A program made the translations under genes and the position numbers. A stretch of DNA of 64,000 nucleotides from an uncultured Alphaproteobacteria bacterium (GTDB taxonomy: Bacteria > Pseudomonadota > Alphaproteobacteria > Puniceispirillales > UBA1172), in contig OY288107.1 in NCBI GenBank assembly GCA_958431225.1, positions 1,825,501-1,889,500 of the forward strand, given 5' to 3'. This document shows, one piece after another, positions 35,584-44,292 of the stretch; the first letter of the stretch is position 1, and every line of letters begins with the position of its first letter. The notes under the pieces were generated by a model, which saw only the letters and a program-made list of their open reading frames with translations, was not told the origin of the DNA and made no database searches.

Positions 35584-38500
35584 ATGCCGAACGATCTAAA
35601 AACACAACGGAATTTGTTGAATTTGCGCCCAGAATCGCGCCCAGAATCGCGTTCAGAATCGCAACGCCAAAAACTAGCCTCATCGGGCTTCACGGCATCT
35701 ATCTGGACGCTTTCGGGCGTGGTGCTAGTGGCGTGTAGCAATGTTGAGGATTTTCTCGGCTTAGATGACGGCGGCGGCGGTGGCGGCGGCGGCACGCTCC
35801 ACGTGCATAGTAGCCCCGTTCAAGGCGCGCGGATTTATTTTGATGTAGATGGCGGAGGTGTTAGCCCTGCCGAAATGGCGGCACAAGACGCAGAACACCC
35901 CCAAGGCTTCATCTCAAACGCAGAAGGGCGCGTGTTAGGTGTCCCCAGTAAATTCTACGGCATGCCGTTTGAAGCGCATCTTGACGGCGCATTTGACGCC
36001 GACACTGGCGAATCATTAAGCGGTATATTGCACTCTATTCCCAATCCCAATGAGAATAATCTGCACCTCCTAGCCTCACCGATTACGGAATATTTTTCGG
36101 ATACGGATCTCACGATAGAGCAACTGATGATAGATATTGAGGACATCCTCCCCGCCGATGCGAATGAAGCCGAAGACGTTACCGCATTTTTAGAGCAGAT
36201 TCTTGACCCAACTAGCTACGATGGCAGTTCGGGCATTGATATTTTGGCGCGCTATTTGGACGGAGGGGGAGCCGACGCGGCGGCAGAATTCGCCAGAGTT
36301 TTGGGTGCTAGCCCAACCGCTACGTTCACAGCTGTTCCTTCTGACCCCACCGTCACCATTGGTGCGCATGATGAGTATGTTACCACGATTGAAGTGGAAA
36401 GTCCCAACGGTGCAGTGACTTATAGCATTGAATCTGCTGATAGTGGTGCGTTCACCGTCAATGAGCGCGGTGTTATTTCGGTTGTCACAACCCCGACCGC
36501 CGACACAACCTTACGTGTTATGGTCAGCAATGACAATCCACAAGAGGACCCCATAACGGTTGAGGTTGCCATCACAGTTGCGACTTCTACGCCGGAATTG
36601 GGAGAAGTAGATTCTGGTTTCGTATCAACCCCGATTGTGGAAAATACTCAGGGCGGGGATTTGGTTATGGGAATCACGGCATCTTCAGGCATCGCCGCTG
36701 ACGATTTTGTGATTCGCGCCCCCGGCGGTTTGAGCGATAAATTTGCCGTTGAGGCTGATGGTGGCAACTGGAAACTAGTGCTAAAAGCTGGCGAAAGCCT
36801 AGATTATGAGGCGTTTTCTAATGGCGTCTTTGATGTAGAGGTTCGGGCTGTTGAAGGCGGGGTGCGCTCCAATGCGCTTACATTAACCGTCATGGTCACC
36901 GATGCCAATGATGCGCCGGTATTCCTCCCCGCCCCGGAAGATAATGACCAAAAACTAGTCGGCGACGGCGGCACGATAGAAACCCCTGAAAGCGAAAGAG
37001 GCACGGTAGCGCGGGTTCGTGCGCATGATGCTGATGGGGATTCTGTGACCTATGAAATCACTGGCGGCAACACAGGCGACGTGTTTTCCATTGATAATAG
37101 CGGCGCGATTAGCGTGGCAAGCGGCGCAACGCTGGATTATGAAGACACCACGAGCTACACGCTAATGATTGGCGTCAGCGATAGTTTAGATGCCGACGGC
37201 GACCCCGAGCAAACTTTCACCGCCGATGCCACAATAAGCGTCACCATCGACCTAACCGACGCCAATGACAATGCGCCTATGGTGACTGCGGATGCTGGCA
37301 CGATTCGGACGACGGCTGGCAATGCCGACAACATGAACACAGGCTATAGCATCACCGTCACCGATGCGGATACCGTCGGCACTTTGATGGTTACTTCTAA
37401 CGACCGCCGCTTTACATTTGAACGTGATGACCCCAATAGCGACACGTGGAATCTAGTACTCCTAGCGGGTGAGGCAGTCACCGCCGGCACAATCACGCTC
37501 GGCTACACCGCCACCGATGGCGTAAATCCGACATCTGACACGATTACGCTAATGGCGGTTGATACGCCGGTGATGTTCACCGCCCCTGCCACCCGCACGA
37601 TACCATTGGATGAAAATAATGCGGCGAGTTTGGCGGTAGCGACTGTGACGGCAACCTCTTCGGACACTGGCGGTGCCATGGTTCACATACAATCATTCGC
37701 GCTCGTTGATTCGGCTGGCGCCCCGGTCACAGACGGAATCTTTGACATTACCACCACAGGGGCTGGCACAGCATCGGCATCGGCTTCAATCACCATCACT
37801 GACGCTAACGCGCTTGATTATGAAGCCGACGAAAGCCACACCATATACGTTCTCGCCACGGATACTAATGACCAAACCAATACACTTAGGCTAACCGTCA
37901 ACGTGAACAATGTAGAAGAAGGCGAAGCCACTTATGAAATTGCGCTTACAGACTCAAATGATCAGACCGTCACGGACTTGGCGGCAGGCGTTACCCTCAC
38001 GCCGATGGTTGCAACGGATGGCGCTGACCCTGATGGCATTGACCGCGTTGTGAGTTATATGTGGTCTAGGGGGGACGGTTCCTCCCTCAATGGGGACGCG
38101 ACTGGTGCGACCTACACGCTCATGGCTGGCGATTCAACTACGGCAACTTATAGCGTTACCATCACCTACATCGATGGCACTGACAAAACTGAGGTGGTTG
38201 AAGCCTCCACCTCCTCGGTGAGTTTTGATACTATGCCGGTTCATGATGCGGCGATGTATCCTTTGACTGATGGCATGGCAACTATGGACCAGTATCTAGT
38301 GATACCGGCGGCACAAATCACGGCTTCGGGTGGCGATGGCAAGATTGAGTATAGTATTGACCGTGATGCTAGTTCTTTTGGTAACGCTTGGTTTTCAGTT
38401 AATCCTATCGATGGCAGTATCCTCGTCAACGAGGACCGCCCTGCCGTTTGGGATTATGAAACCGTCCAGACCGTTGAACTGGTGATAGTTGCCACCGATG

Positions 38501-40275
38501 TGGATGACGGCTCAACAATGGGCACCGGCGACACCGCCCGCATCCCTGTTACCATCAATATAACCGACGCGAACGATGCGCCGGTAGTTGAAGGAGTGCA
38601 GGTAACGGCAAACGACCCGCTAGCGATGGCCGGGGCTCCAACAATAACGGGGCTAACTGGCACGACTGCTGATGAATATATCAAAGGCACTTCGGGTGCT
38701 GACACTATCGCTAGCGGCGGTGGTGCTGACCATATTTTTGGTGGGGCTGGCAATGATGGCATCACGCTTTCAAGTGCGGAAGGGAGCGTGGAAACCGTCT
38801 ATTACCGCTTCACCTCAAGCGATTCGGGCGCATGGGTAGCCTCAGATGGCGTTGATACCATAATCAATTTCCGCCGTGGCGAAGATAGGCTCGTTTTCCT
38901 TGATGACGATGGCTCGGTCATTGACCGAAATACCTTTGCAGACCACGACAATCTGGCTATGAGGGTGCTTTGGACGGGGCAAGAAACTCTGACTGGGGTG
39001 GAAATCCTGTTTGGCACCACCAAAATTCTGGAAATCCGATACCATTCCAGCGACCATGTGCAGGTCTATGAGAGTAACGGTGGCTCATGGGATCACGCAG
39101 CTGCCAACAGGTATCTAGGTGCTATTGCCGCCGCAGATGTAGGCGACCTAAATCCAACAGGCTTCAATCTCACTACGAGAGATGTAGCCACCACCAGCCT
39201 ACTGCCAAACTATTTCAACGAAGATGACACCCAAGACAATCTGCAAATTGTTGATGATTTTTCAGCAACCGTAGGGGGAGACATATTCATCTCCGAAAAA
39301 CGCAACGCCGAAGATGGTTTCTTTGCCACCGTCTCCGCCACTGACCCAGACGCTGCCCCGAATAATGAAATTATGCGCTATGACATCAGCGGCGGCACTG
39401 GCATGGGGCTTTTTACCATTAACAGCGACGGCGAGATTAGCGTGGCAAGCACGGCAACATTAGATTACGACACCACCTCCGAATACACGCTAGAAATCAC
39501 CGCCACCGACGTCGGAGGCGAGACATCAGACCCAACAACAATAACAATCGGGCTAATAGACAATGGCGAAGCGGAATATAGCGTTAGCGAAAGTGGCACT
39601 ATGCTAACCGCCACACTAGACACCGCCGACCCCGAAGGCGTTGATGGCACTGTGGATGTGACTTATCAATGGTACACCACCCCCGATGGCGGCACGACCA
39701 AAAACGACATTGCCACATCAGGCACAAATAGCATCTCTGACACGACCTCACAAACCCTAGACACCACAGGGCACACGCCCCCATCAGGTGAGAGCTATAT
39801 CGTGGAAATAACCTACAGAGATGGCGAGGGCTTCACCGAAACCGTTGAAGCGGCGCAGTTGGTGCCATCCGTCACGCTTGATGATATCTCAAGAACTAGC
39901 ACCGCCGATACAACCCTCCCTAGCTCTGCCTCTTTACACACCCTAGCCCCAACCGTAGTCGGGGGCGGGGCTGTAACTTATGCACTAAGCGGAGGCGACT
40001 CAAGCCTTTTCACAGTCTTTCAAGGCAAGATATTCCCGGCGTCGACACTGACTCTCACTAAAACAACATACTCATTCACAATCACCGCCACCGAAGACGC
40101 AGGAAATACATCGGACACAGCAACCTTCACCCTAACCACAGGCTACTCAGAAGCATCCCCAGCAATAATCCCAGACCGCCAAGCCTTCGCACACCAAGAC
40201 TCCTACGAGCCAAACGACGACCAAAACGACCAAACCAACCAAGACAACCCACAAACCCCCCCAGATATAATGTAA
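35584..40275 (+). CDS. Second cadherin/RTX-like surface protein (1563 residues), paralogue of the giant protein
   Basis: It has the same plan on a smaller scale. Near residues 33-51 SGFTASIWTLSGVVLVAC ends in a lipobox-like Cys51. The shared N-terminal domain starts SSPVQGARIYFDVDG. Then come a few cadherin-like repeats (linkers DANDAPVFLP, DANDNAPMVT, DANDAPVVEG), two DPDG-type modules, one RTX plus ETVYYRF composite (38640-39300), and a polar Gln/Asn/Asp tail unlike the proline tail of the first protein. The leader contains three 4-residue repeats (RPES-RPES-RSES), and a run of eight glycines follows the Cys. A strong ribosome site (TTGGAGGA) precedes the ATG, 89 bp after the giant gene, so co-transcription is possible. 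Function is inferred as adhesion or cell-surface interaction. Confidence 0.88.
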   Translation: MPNDLKTQRNLLNLRPESRPESRSESQRQKLASSGFTASIWTLSGVVLVACSNVEDFLGLDDGGGGGGGGTLHVHSSPVQGARIYFDVDGGGVSPAEMAAQDAEHPQGFISNAEGRVLGVPSKFYGMPFEAHLDGAFDADTGESLSGILHSIPNPNENNLHLLASPITEYFSDTDLTIEQLMIDIEDILPADANEAEDVTAFLEQILDPTSYDGSSGIDILARYLDGGGADAAAEFARVLGASPTATFTAVPSDPTVTIGAHDEYVTTIEVESPNGAVTYSIESADSGAFTVNERGVISVVTTPTADTTLRVMVSNDNPQEDPITVEVAITVATSTPELGEVDSGFVSTPIVENTQGGDLVMGITASSGIAADDFVIRAPGGLSDKFAVEADGGNWKLVLKAGESLDYEAFSNGVFDVEVRAVEGGVRSNALTLTVMVTDANDAPVFLPAPEDNDQKLVGDGGTIETPESERGTVARVRAHDADGDSVTYEITGGNTGDVFSIDNSGAISVASGATLDYEDTTSYTLMIGVSDSLDADGDPEQTFTADATISVTIDLTDANDNAPMVTADAGTIRTTAGNADNMNTGYSITVTDADTVGTLMVTSNDRRFTFERDDPNSDTWNLVLLAGEAVTAGTITLGYTATDGVNPTSDTITLMAVDTPVMFTAPATRTIPLDENNAASLAVATVTATSSDTGGAMVHIQSFALVDSAGAPVTDGIFDITTTGAGTASASASITITDANALDYEADESHTIYVLATDTNDQTNTLRLTVNVNNVEEGEATYEIALTDSNDQTVTDLAAGVTLTPMVATDGADPDGIDRVVSYMWSRGDGSSLNGDATGATYTLMAGDSTTATYSVTITYIDGTDKTEVVEASTSSVSFDTMPVHDAAMYPLTDGMATMDQYLVIPAAQITASGGDGKIEYSIDRDASSFGNAWFSVNPIDGSILVNEDRPAVWDYETVQTVELVIVATDVDDGSTMGTGDTARIPVTINITDANDAPVVEGVQVTANDPLAMAGAPTITGLTGTTADEYIKGTSGADTIASGGGADHIFGGAGNDGITLSSAEGSVETVYYRFTSSDSGAWVASDGVDTIINFRRGEDRLVFLDDDGSVIDRNTFADHDNLAMRVLWTGQETLTGVEILFGTTKILEIRYHSSDHVQVYESNGGSWDHAAANRYLGAIAAADVGDLNPTGFNLTTRDVATTSLLPNYFNEDDTQDNLQIVDDFSATVGGDIFISEKRNAEDGFFATVSATDPDAAPNNEIMRYDISGGTGMGLFTINSDGEISVASTATLDYDTTSEYTLEITATDVGGETSDPTTITIGLIDNGEAEYSVSESGTMLTATLDTADPEGVDGTVDVTYQWYTTPDGGTTKNDIATSGTNSISDTTSQTLDTTGHTPPSGESYIVEITYRDGEGFTETVEAAQLVPSVTLDDISRTSTADTTLPSSASLHTLAPTVVGGGAVTYALSGGDSSLFTVFQGKIFPASTLTLTKTTYSFTITATEDAGNTSDTATFTLTTGYSEASPAIIPDRQAFAHQDSYEPNDDQNDQTNQDNPQTPPDIM
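35625..35660 (+). repeat. Three 12-bp repeats in the leader of the second surface protein
   Basis: GCGCCCAGAATC occurs twice, followed by GCGTTCAGAATC, encoding the RPES-RPES-RSES charge repeat. The number of units could vary by slippage without breaking the frame. Confidence 0.85.
38640..39300 (+). repeat. Composite RTX plus 'ETVYYRF' module, copy D (second protein)
   Basis: Order: GTTADEYIKGTSGADTIASG, GGADHIFGGAGNDGITL, SVETVYYRFTSSDSGAW, INFRRGEDRLVFLDDDG, TGVEILFGTTKILEIRY, LPNYFNEDDTQDNLQIVDD, then IFISEKR. It matches the three modules in the giant protein, so the module moves between genes. Confidence 0.75.
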
Positions 40276-40308
40276 GGGGGGAACAGGGGCAAAAGGAGAA
40301 CAAAACCA

Positions 40309-40485
40309 ATGACAAACTGGAAACACAAACCCCTAACAGAAGAACAAAAAGCGGCAGGGCGAGAGCTAATAGAAACGCCAGAAAACCAAAAACTCCGCAG
40401 GGCACTAGTCCAAGACTATGTCAAAAGCAAAGGCGCACCAACAATAACCTGCGAAATGGCAGATGACACAGAATGGCTAAAATAA
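40309..40485 (+). CDS. Short member (58 aa) of a three-gene small-protein family
   Basis: It encodes MTNWKHKPLTEEQKAAGREL then ENQKLRRALVQDYV, ending in TITCEMADDTEWLK. It aligns at both ends with the two 87-residue genes downstream but lacks their middle 29 or so residues (the acidic DGDEEEWNRLVKIMI block). The ribosome site AAAGGAGAA is well placed. The family is unknown to me; no signal peptide or known domain is visible. It begins 33 bp after the second surface-protein gene. Confidence 0.7.
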   Translation: MTNWKHKPLTEEQKAAGRELIETPENQKLRRALVQDYVKSKGAPTITCEMADDTEWLK

Positions 40486-40553
40486 CCAACCCCCAAAATT
40501 GATTGACAAAAACCAAAAACCCAAACAATATACCCAAAGAAAGGAGCAAAACC

Positions 40554-40817
40554 ATGACAAAATACGAATACAAACCCCTAACCCCAGAACAGAAGGCGGC
40601 AGAGGATGAACTCTACAACTCGCCAGAAAACATGAAAGTCCGCGAGGCACTAGTCCAAGCCTATGTAGATGGCGACGAAGAGGAGTGGAATCGCCTAGTA
40701 AAAATAATGATCACACCATCAGGGCATCTAAAAGCACTAGGCAAAGACTTCGTCAAACGCACAGGCGCACCAACAATAACCTGCGAAATGGCAAATGACA
40801 CCGACTGGCTCAAATAA
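40554..40817 (+). CDS. Small family protein (87 aa), tandem copy 1
   Basis: An acidic, soluble-looking protein: MTKYEYKPLTPEQKAAEDEL, VREALVQAYVDGDEEEWNRL, then HLKALGKDFVKRTGAP and a closing CEMANDTDWLK. I chose the ATG after AAAGGAGCAAAACC rather than an in-frame TTG at 40503. It seems built of two or three helices and no family is recognised. Position directly downstream of two surface proteins suggests a linked role, but that is inference. Confidence 0.75.
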   Translation: MTKYEYKPLTPEQKAAEDELYNSPENMKVREALVQAYVDGDEEEWNRLVKIMITPSGHLKALGKDFVKRTGAPTITCEMANDTDWLK

Positions 40818-40886
40818 AGCCACCCCCAAAATTGATTGACAAAAACCAAAAACCCAAACAATATACCCAAAGAAAGGAGCAAAACC

Positions 40887-41150
40887 ATGACAAAATACGA
40901 ATACAAACCCCTAACCCCAGAACAGAAAGCGGCGGAGGATGAACTCTACAACTCGCCGGAGAATAAAAAAGTCCGCAGGGCACTCGTCCAAGCCTACATA
41001 GCAGGAGACGAAGAGGAATTTAACCGCCTAGTAAAAATAATGATAGCACCATCGGGATTGCTAAAAGCACTAGGCAAAGACTTCGTCGAACGCACAGGCA
41101 TACCAACAGTAACCTGCGAGGCAGTAAATGACACCGACTGGCTCAAATAA
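40887..41150 (+). CDS. Small family protein (87 aa), tandem copy 2
   Basis: A near-duplicate of the gene 333 bp upstream. The start region (MTKYEYKPLTPEQKAAEDEL) is unchanged, while the core reads VRRALVQAYIAGDEEEFNRL and the end TVTCEAVNDTDWLK. The substitutions are mostly conservative, so both copies appear functional. Its 3' end overlaps the start of the next gene by 23 bp. Confidence 0.75.
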   Translation: MTKYEYKPLTPEQKAAEDELYNSPENKKVRRALVQAYIAGDEEEFNRLVKIMIAPSGLLKALGKDFVERTGIPTVTCEAVNDTDWLK

Positions 41151-41691
41151 AGCCGATCTGGTTGCCGAAGTTGAAGCGTTCCTTCTTATTTTTCGGACGG
41201 CGATAGATGATGTTAACGACAGCCCTGAAGGACACGCCCGCGACAACGCCTCGAGGCAAGGGCTGGAAATTTTCAAAAAAGCTGCCGAAACAAAAGACAT
41301 CCATATCATCGTCGCGGTGGAAAAGGCGTTTAATCAAACAGAATTAGACCAATTCGGCGATAGCCCGCGCATGCGCAACAGCCTCCGTGAGGCCATCAAA
41401 GGCATGGAAGTCATAGAAGCCCACCTAATCTACCTCAAAGACCCAGAAAAATATAGGTTCATCAACGAAACCCACACATTAAGCAAAAACCGCAAAGGCG
41501 ACCTGCCTTACGACGAGGCGCGGCAAGCCATACGCTCCCACATGACCAGACTCAACAACCTAGACACCTCCCGCATGGACGAAGCCGAACGCGAAATCCT
41601 AGAACAACGCAAAGAAAACATACAAACAGCCGAAGAAGCCTACATCCCCCTACAAAAAACCGCCCTAAACATCAAAGACGAAGCAAATTAA
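41128..41691 (+). CDS. Helical protein of unknown function (187 aa)
   Basis: A charged, probably all-helical soluble protein with LVAEVEAFLLIFRTAID in the N-terminal third, a repeated-looking helical middle (MEVIEAHLIYLKDPEKY) and a Glu/Lys-rich end (EREILEQRKENIQTAEEAY) that could form a coiled coil. The ATG follows GAGG by 6 bases and overlaps the stop of the small gene before it, indicating coupling. The stop overlaps the convergent VOC gene by 4 bp. I do not recognise the family. Confidence 0.7.
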   Translation: MTPTGSNKADLVAEVEAFLLIFRTAIDDVNDSPEGHARDNASRQGLEIFKKAAETKDIHIIVAVEKAFNQTELDQFGDSPRMRNSLREAIKGMEVIEAHLIYLKDPEKYRFINETHTLSKNRKGDLPYDEARQAIRSHMTRLNNLDTSRMDEAEREILEQRKENIQTAEEAYIPLQKTALNIKDEAN

Positions 41692-42128
41692 CCCCCGCCA
41701 TCCGCATCCCCATCACCAACATACTGATGCACTTCAATAATGTTGCCTTCGGGGTCATAGAAAAATACCTGATGCCATTCCTCGGCAAATGCCGTGCCGT
41801 AATCGGCGTATTTCACGCCTTTTTTGTCCAGATTCCGCATAAATCCTTGAATATCATCGGTGCGAAAAGCGATATGTCCGCGCTCTACGGGGTTGATGTG
41901 GCGGTTGTTTTTGCGGGCTACATCAAAATCGCGCTCGGCTAGATGCAGCTGCATCGCCCCATCGGTGGCAAAGCGAATCATGCCCCCGTAACCGCCTGTA
42001 TCATCGGCAGGCGGGCGCGGGAAATTTTCGGGGGGGATATCGTCCAGCCCCAAAGTGTTCAAATAAAAATCATGCAAGCGCGCTACATTATCGCTAACAA
42101 AATTGATATGGTGAAACGTCAATTTCAT
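41688..42128 (-). CDS. VOC/glyoxalase-superfamily protein
   Basis: A 146-residue protein with two beta-alpha-beta-beta-beta units of the vicinal oxygen chelate fold. Probable metal ligands are the first His pair (FHHINFVSDN), the His of QLHLAERD, the His of RGHIAFRTDD and the Glu of NIIEVHQY. Such proteins include glyoxalase I and ring-cleavage dioxygenases; the substrate cannot be deduced. It closes on the upstream 187-aa gene with a 4-bp overlap of stops. Confidence 0.85.
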   Translation of the reverse strand: MKLTFHHINFVSDNVARLHDFYLNTLGLDDIPPENFPRPPADDTGGYGGMIRFATDGAMQLHLAERDFDVARKNNRHINPVERGHIAFRTDDIQGFMRNLDKKGVKYADYGTAFAEEWHQVFFYDPEGNIIEVHQYVGDGDADGGG

Positions 42129-42167
42129 GGCTCATCCTTTCATTTTTGCTCAAACCACCATAAACCA

Positions 42168-43043
42168 TTAATCATCCCAGATAAAATCCTCTTTGGTATA
42201 GGCTTGCAGATACAAAAGTGCAGTTAAATCACCATGATTGATACGCACATCGCAAATATCCGCCAGCGCAGATTTCGCCCGAAACGCCACCCCTAACCCT
42301 GCCCGCGCCACCATCGCCCCATCATTCGCCCCATCACCCACCGCCAAAACCGCCTCCGCCCCTAGCCCCCGCGTTTTCATCAGGTTTTCTAGCACCTGTG
42401 CCTTAGCATCCGCGCCCTGAATCGGCTCTGCTACTTTGCCAGTCAGCATCCCTTCATGGCTCAGTAGGCGATTGGCGTGATGCGCATCAAAGCCCAAAGC
42501 CGCCGCTACAAATTCGGTAAAAGGCGTAAAACCCCCAGAAACCAAAACCGCATACCCCCCGCGCGCTTTCATAGTCGCCAGCAAAACCCGCGCTCCGGCG
42601 GTAAAATGCAGATTGTCTATCACCTCCGTCAGCACTTCAACCGAGCCCCCGCGCAATAACGCCACCCGCGCGCGCAAAGCCTCGGCAAAATCCATCTCGC
42701 CATTCATCGCCCGTGTGGTAATGTGTCGCACTTCCTCGCCCACCCCTAGCCGTGCCGCTAGCGCATCCAAACATTCTTCTTTAATCATCGTGCTATCCAT
42801 ATCGGCGACCAAGAGGGCTTTAGGGGAAGGGGGCGCGGATTGTAGGGTTAGATCAATGCTTTTCTGTTGAAATTCCGCCCAAACCTGCCAGAAATCGCTC
42901 GGATGCGTCGGCGTGGAAAACTGCGCCGCTTCGTCCTCTGCCAGCCAAACCACCGCGCCACCACCCCAATGACGACACAAGGCAGCAACCTCACGCGCGG
43001 GTAAATGAGACGGTGCAGAAATCACACTAATACTAAACATCAT
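42168..43043 (-). CDS. serB: Phosphoserine phosphatase SerB
   Basis: The last step of serine biosynthesis: O-phosphoserine to L-serine. It is a 291-residue HAD phosphatase. The catalytic motif is VADMDSTMI (Asp nucleophile and acid), motif II is VSGGFTPF, and motif IV is VGDGANDGAMV. An N-terminal region of about 80 residues precedes the HAD core, as in other SerB proteins. It is divergent from serC-serA, so the three serine genes share one 106-bp intergenic region. Confidence 0.95.
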   Translation of the reverse strand: MMFSISVISAPSHLPAREVAALCRHWGGGAVVWLAEDEAAQFSTPTHPSDFWQVWAEFQQKSIDLTLQSAPPSPKALLVADMDSTMIKEECLDALAARLGVGEEVRHITTRAMNGEMDFAEALRARVALLRGGSVEVLTEVIDNLHFTAGARVLLATMKARGGYAVLVSGGFTPFTEFVAAALGFDAHHANRLLSHEGMLTGKVAEPIQGADAKAQVLENLMKTRGLGAEAVLAVGDGANDGAMVARAGLGVAFRAKSALADICDVRINHGDLTALLYLQAYTKEDFIWDD

Positions 43044-43108
43044 CCATCCCTAACACAGGATTTTGCTTGTCGCCATGCCAAAACTGCTCTAACGTCATTA
43101 GTGGGACA

Positions 43109-43126
43109 CCTCGCCCCAACGCGAGG
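43109..43126 (+). ncRNA. Hairpin in the serC leader (candidate serC motif)
   Basis: CCTCGC and GCGAGG form a perfect 6-bp stem with a CCCAAC loop, ending 23 bases before the serC ATG. An RNA element upstream of serC is known in Alphaproteobacteria; this hairpin has the right place and form. Whether it regulates is not shown, and I could not match the full consensus. Confidence 0.45.
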
Positions 43127-43149
43127 CATTTATCTGGAAGGATAACGAT

Positions 43150-44292
43150 ATGACTAGAAGCAAACCGGCAACGCGGCCGAAGAATCCGCGTTTTTCATCG
43201 GGTCCTTGCACCAAGAATCCGCATTTTACTCTTGAGGGGCTAGGGGGCGCGTGCCTAGGACGTTCGCACCGAGGCGCAGGGGCAAAAGCAAAACTCCAAA
43301 CCGCCATTACCCGCACCCATCAATTTTTGAAACTACCGAAAGATTACCGCCTCGCCATCGTGCCAGCATCGGATACAGGTGCTATGGAAATGGCAATGTG
43401 GTCAATGCTAGGCGCGCGGCACGCAACTATCGCCGCGTGGGAAAGTTTCGGGCTAGATTGGGTGGTTGATGTCGCCGAACAACTCAAAATTGGGGCGGAA
43501 ATCCGCACCGCGCCTTACGGAGAAATCCCCGATATGACGGCGCTGGATTATGATGGCGATGTGGTTTTCACGTGGAATGGCACGAGTTCTGGCGTGCGCC
43601 TGCCCCAAGGCACGCGCTTGCCCGCTAACCGCAAGGGGTTGACCATTTGCGATGCTACCTCGGCTGTTTTTGCCATAGACTTGCCGTGGCATGATTTAGA
43701 TGTGGCTACCTTTAGCTGGCAGAAAGTCATGGGGGGCGAGGCGGCGCATGGTATGTTGATTCTATCCCCGCGCGCGGTGGAACGCTTGGAAACTTACACC
43801 CCAGCTTGGCCGGTGCCGAAACTTTTTCGTATGACTAAAGATGGCAAACTCAATGAAGGGCTATTCGCTGGCGACACCATCAACACGCCCTCTATGTTAG
43901 CGGTGGAGGATTATCTGCAAGCCCTAGATTGGGCGGAAACTATCGGCGGGTTGGATGCGCTCATGGCGCGGGCGGATGCGAATGCGCAACAAATTTGGGA
44001 TTTTTGCGCGACCCGCGATTGGATTTCCAATTTGGCGCAAGATGCGGCGACACGTTCCAACAGCTCGGTCTGTTTGGTGTTCACCGATGCGGCGATTGAT
44101 GACGCGGCGGCTTTGGCAAAACGCATCACCAAACGCCTAGAAGATGAAGGCGTGGCGTATGATATCAATGCTTATCGCACGGCACCGGCGGGCTTGCGAA
44201 TCTGGTGCGGCGGCACGGTGGAGCTGGACGATATAGCCGCGCTGTTGCCGTGGCTGGACTGGGCGTATGAAATCGAAAGGGGTGCGTTATGA
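43150..44292 (+). CDS. serC: Phosphoserine aminotransferase SerC
   Basis: It converts 3-phosphohydroxypyruvate and glutamate to phosphoserine. It is a 380-residue class V aminotransferase with PLP lysine in FSWQKVMGGEAAHG and the phosphate-anchoring GPCTKNPHF near the N-terminus. The size and motifs fit the alphaproteobacterial SerC group. It overlaps serA by 4 bp (ATGA), so the two are translationally coupled. The ribosome site GGAAGGA precedes the start. A hairpin lies in the leader. Confidence 0.95.
   Translation: MTRSKPATRPKNPRFSSGPCTKNPHFTLEGLGGACLGRSHRGAGAKAKLQTAITRTHQFLKLPKDYRLAIVPASDTGAMEMAMWSMLGARHATIAAWESFGLDWVVDVAEQLKIGAEIRTAPYGEIPDMTALDYDGDVVFTWNGTSSGVRLPQGTRLPANRKGLTICDATSAVFAIDLPWHDLDVATFSWQKVMGGEAAHGMLILSPRAVERLETYTPAWPVPKLFRMTKDGKLNEGLFAGDTINTPSMLAVEDYLQALDWAETIGGLDALMARADANAQQIWDFCATRDWISNLAQDAATRSNSSVCLVFTDAAIDDAAALAKRITKRLEDEGVAYDINAYRTAPAGLRIWCGGTVELDDIAALLPWLDWAYEIERGAL

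Larger units (their letters stand above)
40503..41168 (+). repeat. 333-bp tandem duplication carrying two small genes
   Basis: Two units of 333 bp begin at 40503 and 40836. Their first 100 or so bases, including the ribosome site AAAGGAG, are essentially identical; the coding parts diverge in the middle and end. The shorter gene just upstream looks like an older, deleted copy. Confidence 0.8.

Noticed and set aside
40503-41168. Possible CRISPR or transposon from the 333-bp duplication
   Set aside because: The units contain whole coding genes, and no terminal inverted repeats or transposase are visible. Simple tandem gene duplication explains it.
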